Positions 56,378 to 64,000 of a DNA stretch of 64,000 nucleotides are shown one piece after another. Origin of the DNA: Anomaloglossus baeobatrachus. Its lineage: Eukaryota > Chordata > Amphibia > Anura > Aromobatidae. The DNA is taken from NCBI RefSeq assembly GCF_048569485.1, contig NW_027442072.1:124001-188000 (forward strand), read 5' to 3'. Within the stretch, counting starts at the first letter, position 1. Each line of letters starts with the position of its first letter. A program made the position numbers and the translations under genes. The notes under the pieces were generated by a model. The model did no database searches. It was given only the letters and a program-made list of their open reading frames with translations, and was not told where the DNA came from.

Positions 56378-57404
56378 TATTATTATTATTATTATTTATT
56401 ATTATAGCGCCATTTATTCCATGGCGCTTTACAAGTGAAAGGGTATACGTACAACAATCATTAACAGTACATAACAGACTGGTACAGGAGGAGAGAGGAC
56501 CCTGCCCGCGAGGGCTTACAGTCTACAGGGAATGGGTGATGGTACAATAGGTGAGGACAGAGCTGGTTGCGCAGTGGTCTACTGGACTGAGGGCTGTTGT
56601 AGGTTATAGGCTTGTTGGAAGAGGTGGGTCTTGAGGTTCCTCTTGAAGCTTTCCACGGTAGGGGAGAGTCTGATGTGCTGAGGTAGAGCATTCCAAAGTA
56701 TGGGGGATGCACGGGAGAAATCTTGTACGCGATTGTGGGAAGAGGAGATAAGGGAGGAGCAGAGAAGGAGATCTTGTGAGGATCTGAGGTTGCGTGCAGG
56801 TAGGTACCGGGAGACTAGGTCACAGATGTAGGGAGGAGACAGGTTGTGCATGGCTTTGTATGTCATAGTTAGTGTTTTGAACTGGAGTCGTTGGGTGATG
56901 GGAAGCCAGTGAAGGGATTGGCAGAGTGGCGAGGCTGGGGACTAGTGAGGGGAGAGGTGGATTAAGCGGGCCGCAGAGTTTAGGATAGATTGGAGGGGTG
57001 CAAGAGTGTTGGAAGGGAGGCCAGAGAGCAGGAGGTTGCAGTAGTCGAGGCGGGAGATGATGAGGGCATGCACTAATGTTTTTGATGATTCTTGGTTAAG
57101 GAAAGCACGGATCCGGGAGATGTTTTTGAGTTGTAATCGGCATGAGGTGAAGAGGGCTTGGATGTGTGGCTTGAAGGATAGAGCAGAGTCGAGGGTCACT
57201 CCAAGGCAACGAGCTTGTGAGACTGGGGAGAGTAAGCAACCATCGAGTTTGATGGAAAGGCTTGTTGGAGGAGATGAGTGAGGAGGAGGAAAGACAATGA
57301 ATTCTGTTTTGTCCATGTTAAGTTTTAGGAATCGCACAGAGAAGAAGGATGAAATAGCAGACAGACATTGTGGGATTCTGGTTAGTAGAGAGGTAATGTC
57401 AGGT
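56378..57404 (-). mobile_element. L2/CR1-like LINE, array copy 4
   Basis: Identical ends again but separated from copy 3 by about 3.9 kb of plain array. The frame is split by a TAG on the minus strand near 56940 (codon for Tyr in SPRYSP replaced, with Arg to His beside it). It is an older or independently mutated member of the same captured unit. Confidence 0.92.
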
Positions 57405-58785
57405 CCATTATACTAGCAAACACTCAGTGTACCTAGTGGCATCCTATCTGTGGCTATTGGACTTTGCTATAGTCCCACTAGTGCCAAGACATTTGCAGAG
57501 CGCATCTGCCTGCGTTGCACACTCCAACTAATTATAAGTAAGCCATTATACTAGCAAACACTCAGTGTACCTAGTGGCATCCTATACGTGGCTATTGGAC
57601 CTTGCTATAGTCCCACTAGTGCCAAGACATTTGCAGAGCGCATCTGCCTGCGTTGCACACTCCAACTAATTATAAGTAAGCCATTATACTAGCAAACACT
57701 CAGTGTACCTAGTGGCATCCTATACGTGGCTATTGGACTTTGCTATAGTCCCACTAGTGCAAAGACATTTGCAGAGCACGTCTGCCTGCATTGCACACTC
57801 CAACTTTTTTAAACTAAGCAATTATACTAGCAAACACTCAGTGTACCTAGTGGCATCCTATACGTGGCTATTGGACTTTGCTATAGTCCCACTAGTGCCA
57901 AGACATTTGCAGAGCGCATCTGCCTGCGTTGCACACTCCAACTAATTATAAGTAAGCCATTATACTAGCAAACACTCAGTGTACCTAGTGGCATCCTATA
58001 CGTGGCTATTGGACATTGCTATAGTCCCACTAGTGCCAAGACATTTGCAGAGCGCATCTGCCTGCGTTGCACACTCCAACTAATTATAAGTAAGCCATTA
58101 TACTAGCAAACACTCAGTGTACCTAGTGGCATCCTATACGTGGCTATTGGACTTTGCTATAGTCCCACTAGTGCCAAGACATTTGCAGAGCGCATCTGCC
58201 TGCGTTGCACACTCCAACTAATTATAAGTAAGCCATTATACTAGCAAACACTCAGTGTACCTAGTGGCATCCTATACGTGGCTATTGGACTTTGCTATAG
58301 TCCCACTAGTGCCAAGACATTTGCAGAGCGCATCTGCCTGCGTTGCACACTCCAACTAATTTTAACTTAGCCATTATACTAGCAAACACTCAGTGTACCT
58401 AGTGGCATCCTATACGTGGCTATTGGACTTTGCTATAGTCCCACTAGTGCCAAGACATTTGCAGAGCGCATCTGCCTGCGTTGCCCACTCCAACTAATTA
58501 TAAGTAAGCCATTATACTAGCAAACACTCAGTGTACCTAGTGGCATCCTATACGTGGCTATTGGACTTTGCTATAGTCCCACTAGTGCCAAGACATTTGC
58601 AGAGCGCATCTGCCTGCGTTGCACACTCCAACTAATTTTAACTTAGCCATTATACTAGCAAACACTCAGTGTACCTAGTGGCATCCTATACGTGGCTATT
58701 GGACTTTGCTATAGTCCCACTAGTGCCAAGACATTTGCAGAGCGCATCTGCCTGCGTTGCACACTCCAACTCATTATAACTAAGT

Positions 58786-58995
58786 TGCATTGTCAGGGAT
58801 ATTTATTCTTTATTATTCTGCTGTTAATAAAGCTAGACCACCACTGCAATCTTCACCACCTCTCAATTTTTACTACCACATTTTCAGTCCACAATCTTGT
58901 CGCAATCAACATGAGTGGCAAAATGACAGATGCTGGTGGAAAGGGGAAGAGGCATGGTGGAAAAGGCAAAAAAGGTTTTGTCTGTGGGGAAAGTG
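58786..58995 (+). repeat. Inverted copy of transposase leader and first codons
   Basis: Reverse complement of about 62505-62713. It includes the leader (ttgcattgtcagggatattt onward), an ATG at 58911 with SGKMTDAGGKGKRHGGKGKK, and stops being homologous at gggaaagtg. It then runs directly into the minus-strand transposase C-terminus. This is the fold point of the inverted structure. Confidence 0.88.
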
Positions 58996-61900
58996 CAGCA
59001 GCACTGAATACACGTTCAGAGACAACGCTGGCAGCTGGACACGACAAAATCTCCAAGGCGTAACTGGAGAGCTCTGGCCATTTTTCTAGGTTTGAAGCCC
59101 AAAAGGAGCAAGGCTCCAGTTGCACAGCCATGGCATCGATGTTCATTTGGAGATACTCCTGTATCATCCTCTCCAGCCGTTGAGTATGTGTCAGACTTGT
59201 TGTCTCTGGTGGCCTTGCAAAAGAGGGTCTAAAAAAATTATGAAAAGATTCCATAAAATTGCTGTTACCGGCACCAGATACGGTCCTACTGGTACGGGTA
59301 GACTGTTGAAGATGACGAGACCGTCCCATGTTTGTCAAGTTACAACTGGGAGATTCCCTCCCTGCACCTGCACGGTTGTTTGGTGGAAAAGCCGAGCTAA
59401 GATCGAGTAACAGCTTCTGCTGATACTCCTGCATACGTGCGTCCCTTTCTATGGCTGGAATTATGTCACAAAATTTGGACTTGTACCGGGGATCTAATAG
59501 TGTGGCAATCCAGTAGTCATCATCACTTCTAATTTTGACAATACGACTGTCATGTTGGAGGTAGTGCAACAAAAAGGCACTCATGTGTCTTGCGCAGCCA
59601 TGCGGACCAAGTCCACGCTGTGTTTGTGGCATAGAGGTGCTACCCGTTCTTTCTTCCTCTGACATCTCCCCCCAACCTCTTTCAACTGAAATTTGACCAA
59701 GGTCTCCCTCATCCGCTGAGTCTTCCATGTCCATGGACAGTTCGTCCTCCATTTCTTCATGTTCTCCTGCACCTTGCTCAACATTTCGCCTGCTACTATG
59801 CGCCCTTGTCGATCCCTGTTCCCCATGGTCCCATGCCTGCTGCGTTGGTGATGATGAACGTCTGGACCTTGGTGATGTTGTTGTCCCTTGCGCATATGAA
59901 TCCTCCTGTAGTTCCTCCCCTTCATGTTGTCCCACCCCCTGACTCTGAATAGTGTTTAGCGTGTGCTCCAGCATGTAAATGACTGGAATCGTCATGCTGA
60001 TAATGGCATTGTCAGAGCTAAACATATTCGTCGCCATGTCGAAACTGTGCAGAAGGGTGCATAGGTCCTTGATCTGAGACCACTCCATCAGGGTGATCTG
60101 CCCCACCTCTGCATCTCGTTGGCCCAGGCTATACGTCATGACGTATTGCACCAGGGCTCTGCGGTGCTGCCACAGTCGCTGTAACATGTGGAGAGTTGAA
60201 TTCCAGCGTGTCGCCACATCGCATTTCAGGCGATGAACCGGCAGGCCGAAAGACTTCTGGAGCGATGCAAGTCGCTCTGCTGCGGCGCTTGAACGGCGGA
60301 AGTGAGCTGACAGTTTTCGTGCCCTGTTCAGAAGGCCATCTAGGCCGGGATAGTGTGTTAAAAATTGCTGGACGACAAGGTTCAACACGTGAGCCATACA
60401 AGGTACGTGTGTCACAATGCCCAGGCGAAGTGCCGCACCCAGGTTTGCAGCATTGTCGCACACGGCCTTACCAGGCTGCAGGTTGAGTGGAGACAACCAT
60501 TTATTAAACTCGGACCGCAGAGCTGACCACAACTCCTCAGCTGTGTGACTCTTATTCCCAAGACATGTCAAGCTAAAGACCGCCTGATGCCGTTACGCTC
60601 TGCTGCCAGCATAGTAATGAGGCGTGCGTGATTCCTTCTGCGCAGTGAGAACGCTGGTGGCCTGACCAGGCAGGCTTGGGGCGGAGGTGGAGGACCCAGA
60701 TGAGGTGGAGGATGCAGAAGCTGTGGCGGAACTTGGACAGACAGAGGATTGACACACAAGTCGTGGGGACGGCAAGACTTGTGCAGCAGACCCTTCACCA
60801 TCTATCACCATAGTTACCCAGTGCCCAGTCAGCGACATGTAACGTCCCTGTCCATGCTTACTGGTCCAAGTATCGGTGGTGAAATGCACCCGTTCACACA
60901 CAGAGTTTCTCAAGGAAGCGGTGATGTTGTGTGCGACATGCTGGTGTAGCACGGGCACACCTTTCTTAGAGAAGTAGTGGCGACTAGGCATCTGGTACTG
61001 GGGCACAGCGACAGACATAAGGTCTCTAAAATCCTGTGTGTCCACTAGGCGGAAAGGCAGCATTTCGGTAGCCAACAGCTTACAGAGGGATAGAGTCAAC
61101 CTCTTAGCTTTGTCATGGGTCGGAGGAAGTGGCCTTTTATTTGACCACATCTGAGGGACAGAGATCTGGCTGCTGTGTGTAGACGGTGTTGAGTAGGGTG
61201 TCCCTGGAAAAATGCAGGTTTGTGAGGAAAGTGCAGGCGGAGACATGATGTTGCCTTCATCCAACGTTGGTGCTATCGATGTCTGAGAGAGCTGTACACA
61301 CTCACTTGTTTCCCCTTCCAAACCAACTGACGACCTTACAAGCAAACTGCCTGTTGCGGTTACAGTGGTGGAAGTTTGGCGTGGAAAAACAGGTGTGACA
61401 GCTGTCCCCACAGTCCTAGAAGATGAAGAGCGCGCGGATGCACTGGAAGGGGCGGGCGGTGGATGGTTCGCTCTTGCAGCATTGCAGCACAGTGAGCTTC
61501 CCACCGGGACCTATGATATTTATTCATGTGACGATTCATGGAAGAAGTTGTCAAACTGCTGAGGTTTTGACCTCTACTAAGAGAATCATGACAAATTTTA
61601 CATATCACATGATTTGGGCGATCTTTTTCTATGTCAAAAAAGGACCAGGCTAGGCAAGGCTTAGAGGCCATGCGACCTGTTGATCCACCCCGAATAATGC
61701 TCATAGGCAGAGTGGTGGCTGAGGATGCAGTTGTAGACGTGCTACCAGTGCTCCGACTCTGTCCAGGAAGGCGCAAGGTAACTTCGTCGTCGGTTGCATC
61801 CTCCTCCACCGCCTCTGTTGACCTCCTCGAGTGCCTGACTGGGGGTTGACAGTAGGTGGGATCTAGAACTTCATCATCAATTGTTGTGTTTGCACTCCCC

Positions 61901-62589
61901 TCCCCCTCAGACCGAGCCTCTTCTTGCCCTGACCGAATATTTAAGTTGTCATCCCAATCGGGTATCTGCGTCTCATCTTCATCAGTATGTTCCTCATTGT
62001 CTATAACCACAGGTGTTACAGTTTGTGACAAAGGGTCAACATTATGCTCAGAAACTTGGTCCTCACGGCCTGAATCAGAGTCACAAAGGTTCTGGGCATC
62101 ACTGCAGACCATTTCCTGTTCTGTACTCACTGTAGCTTGGGAGCAGACCTCTGATTCCCAGGCTATAGTGTGACTGAACAGCTCTGCAGACTCAGCCATC
62201 TCAGTTCCACCATACTGTGCAGGGCTGATGGAGACTTCAGAGCTGGGAGAAATCAAGTGTGATTGGGATGACAACTCAGAGGACTGGTGTTTTTTGGATG
62301 CGGTACTTGAAGTGGCTGAGAGGGCACTTGTTGGACCACTTGAGATCCATTCAAGCATTTTCCTTTTTTGCCCATCATCTACCTTTCTTCCTGTTGTTCG
62401 TGTCCGTAAAAAAGGGAGCACATCGGATTGTCCACGGTAAGTAGTAGACATCTTACTTTTGCTGGTAGATGGTCTATCTTCAGCAGATGATAATGGAGCT
62501 TTGCCACTTTCCCCACAGACAAAACCTTTTTTGCCTTTTCCACCACGCCTCTTCCCCTTTCCACCAGCATCTGTCATTTTGCCACTCAT
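58996..62589 (-). pseudogene. BED-finger hAT transposase, copy 2
   Basis: ATG at 62589 begins MSGKMTDAGGKGKRRGGKGK. Order: basic N-terminus, Ser/Thr-rich and acidic region, BED zinc finger at about residues 310-363 (CKICHDSLSRGQ to HMNKYHRSRW), first catalytic Asp in HFTTDTWTSKHGQGRY, second in VCDNAANLGAALRLG, CMAH, then DYWIATLLDPRYKSKFCD and hATC up to CPAASVVSERVFSAA. Defects: a 4-base difference from copy 1 near 61475 shifts the frame, a CAA codon is TAA at 60595-60593, and the last 35 or so residues after FSAA are cut off by the inversion. Close to copy 1, so probably recently active as a family. The start is supported by the leader and by the similar start in hAT 3. Confidence 0.9.
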
Positions 62590-62713
62590 GTTGATTGCGA
62601 CAAGATTGTGGACTGAAAATGTGGTAGTAAAAATTGAGAGGTGGTGAAGATTGCAGTGGTGGTCTAGCTTTATTAACAGCAGAATAATAAAGAATAAATA
62701 TCCCTGACAATGC
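62590..62713 (-). other. Transposase 5' leader
   Basis: Pyrimidine- and A/T-rich leader between array and ATG. It contains a ttaataaag segment and cttcaccacctctcaatttt. Conserved in the inverted copy at 58786-58910. Confidence 0.6.
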
Positions 62714-64000
62714 AACTTAGTTATAATGAGTTGGAGTGTGCAACGCAGGCAGATGCGCTCTGCAAATGTCTTGGCACTAGTGGGACTATAGCAAAGTCCA
62801 ATAGCCACGTATAGGATGCCACTAGGTACACTGAGTGTTTGCTAGTATAATGGCTAAGTTAAAATTAGTTGGAGTGTGCAACGCAGGCAGATGCGCTCTG
62901 CAAATGTCTTGGCACTAGTGGGACTATAGCAAAGTCCAATAGCCACGTATAGGATGCCACTAGGTACACTGAGTGTTTGCTAGTATAATGGCTTACTTAT
63001 AATTAGTTGGAGTGTGCAACGCAGGCAGATGCGCTCTGCAAATGTCTTGGCACTAGTGGGACTATAGCAAAGTCCAATAGCCACGTATAGGATGCCACTA
63101 GGTACACTGAGTGTTTGCTAGTATAATGGCTAAGTTAAAATTAGTTGGAGTGTGCAACGCAGGCAGATGCGCTCTGCAAATGTCTTGGCACTAGTGGGAC
63201 TATAGCAAAGTCCAATAGCCACGTATAGGATGCCACTAGGTACACTGAGTGTTTGCTAGTATAATGGCTTACTTATAATTAGTTGGAGTGTGCAACGCAG
63301 GCAGATGCGCTCTGCAAATGTCTTGGCACTAGTGGGACTATAGCAAAGTCCAATAGCCACGTATAGGATGCCACTAGGTACACTGAGTGTTTGCTAGTAT
63401 AATGGCTTACTTATAATTAGTTGGAGTGTGCAACGCAGGCAGATGCGCTCTGCAAATGTCTTGGCACTAGTGGGACTATAGCAAAGTCCAATAGCCACAG
63501 ATAGGATGCCACTAGGTACACTGAGTATTTGCTAGTATAATGGCTTACTTATAATTAGTTGGAGTGTGCAACGCAGGCAGATGCGCTCTGCAAATGTCTT
63601 GGCACTAGTGGGACTATAGCAAGGTCCAATAGCCACGTATAGGATGCCACTAGGTACACTGAGTGTTTGCTAGTATAATGGCTTACTTATAATTAGTTGG
63701 AGTGTGCAACGCAGGCAGATGCGCTCTGCAAATGTCTTGGCACTAGTGGGACTATAGCAAAGTCCAATAGCCACGTATAGGATGCCACTAGGTACACTGA
63801 GTGTTTGCTAGTATAATGGCTTACTTATAATTAGTTGGAGTGTGCAACGCAGGCAGATGCGCTCTGCAAATGTCTTGGCACTAGTGGGACTATAGCAAGG
63901 TCCAATAGCCACGTATAGGATGCCACTAGGTACACTGAGTGTTTGCTAGTATAATGGCTTACTTATAATTAGTTGGAGTGTGCAACGCAGGCAGATGCGC
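62714..64000 (-). repeat. 138-bp tandem array, opposite orientation, to window end
   Basis: About 9.3 units, the reverse complement of the 47456-58785 array. Units alternate between endings ggcttacttataattagttg and ggctaagttaaaattagttg in the first part, suggesting a two-unit repeat at about 62740-63280. It continues past 64000. Confidence 0.95.

Larger units (their letters stand above)
47456..58785 (+). repeat. 138-bp tandem array with captured LINEs
   Basis: About 52 units of 138 bases plus four LINE copies (each 1,027 bp). The unit reads ccattatactagcaaacact, cagtgtacctagtggcatcc, tatacgtggctattggactt, tgctatagtcccactagtgc, caagacatttgcagagcgca, tctgcctgcgttgcacactc, caactaattataagtaag. 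Variants (tatctgtgg; aaagacatttgcagagcacg with cttttttaaactaagcaatt) recur in a fixed order. For example a block from 52805 recurs at 54185, exactly ten units later. Each unit contains an inverted CCAAT, a CACGTA in the reverse strand and a GTAAG. Confidence 0.95.
46650..64000 (-). mobile_element. Giant foldback-like hAT transposon (runs off the window)
   Basis: Starts TAGAGTTGAGCGCGGTTCG at 46650, the same end as the right terminus of the 7754-25485 element. Contents: subterminal DNA with a TATA box, a 138-bp array with four LINE insertions, an inverted copy of the transposase 5' end (58786-58995), the transposase on the minus strand (62589-58996), its 5' leader, and an oppositely oriented 138-bp array to the window end. 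The transposase is thus flanked by inverted array arms. The other terminus and target duplication lie beyond 64000. The visible length already exceeds 17 kb. Confidence 0.85.

Noticed and set aside
47495-57945. Recurrent 80-90 codon frames in the 138-bp array
   Set aside because: Chance frames spanning repeat units. 138 is divisible by three, so any open unit stays open.

Overview
This is repeat-dominated vertebrate nuclear DNA, most likely from an anuran amphibian (frog or toad) with a large genome. The grounds are: BED-finger hAT transposons with TAGAGATGAGCG-type ends, Ty3/gypsy fossils, a Penelope-like GIY-YIG fragment, L2/CR1-type LINE tails, hairpin MITEs, a split U2 snRNA copy, and a spliceosomal intron in a SET-domain gene fragment. 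The species is inferred from repeat style, not shown directly. I see no complete host protein-coding gene. Layout: (1) 1-2368 holds the 3' end of a gypsy-like fossil and its probable LTR. (2) 2369-42124 is one very large inverted duplication. The left arm is 2369-7753 plus 25494-27326, the spacer is 27327-29041, and the right arm is 29042-30854 plus 36721-42124. Each arm carries about 7.2 kb of nearly identical sequence: two mosaic blocks (gypsy RT on one strand, LINE tail, gypsy integrase on the other strand), an interrupted U2 copy, KMT5A-like SET-domain exons with an 88-nt GT-AG intron, a Penelope-type UTR with a hammerhead-like motif, and a hairpin MITE. The spacer carries the Penelope-like GIY-YIG coding remnant. 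(3) After the duplication, each arm took a different insertion. The left arm received a 17,732-bp composite hAT element (7754-25485, 8-bp target duplication ATCATGAC). The right arm received a 5.9-kb element (30855-36720) whose end repeats follow the A1-internal-B1-A2-B2 order of Ngaro-type tyrosine-recombinase retroelements. Each arm therefore preserves the other arm's empty site. (4) 42125-44932 is the 5' half of a third hAT, with a BED-finger transposase start, a 196-bp tandem array and an end reading TAGTGATGAGCG. (5) 44933-46649 is mostly unassigned. (6) 46650 to the window end is a second giant hAT related to the first. It has one terminus, a 138-bp tandem array (47456-58785) that has captured and amplified a LINE, a transposase on the minus strand (62589-58996), and an oppositely oriented array (62714-64000) that runs off the window. 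The main theme is hAT elements built as terminus, TATA-bearing subterminal DNA, long tandem array, then BED-finger transposase. The arrays are inflated by unequal exchange and inversion, so the elements reach tens of kilobases. The 220-bp minisatellite at 8243-13494 is itself derived from transposase 3' sequence. No transposase copy seen here is intact.
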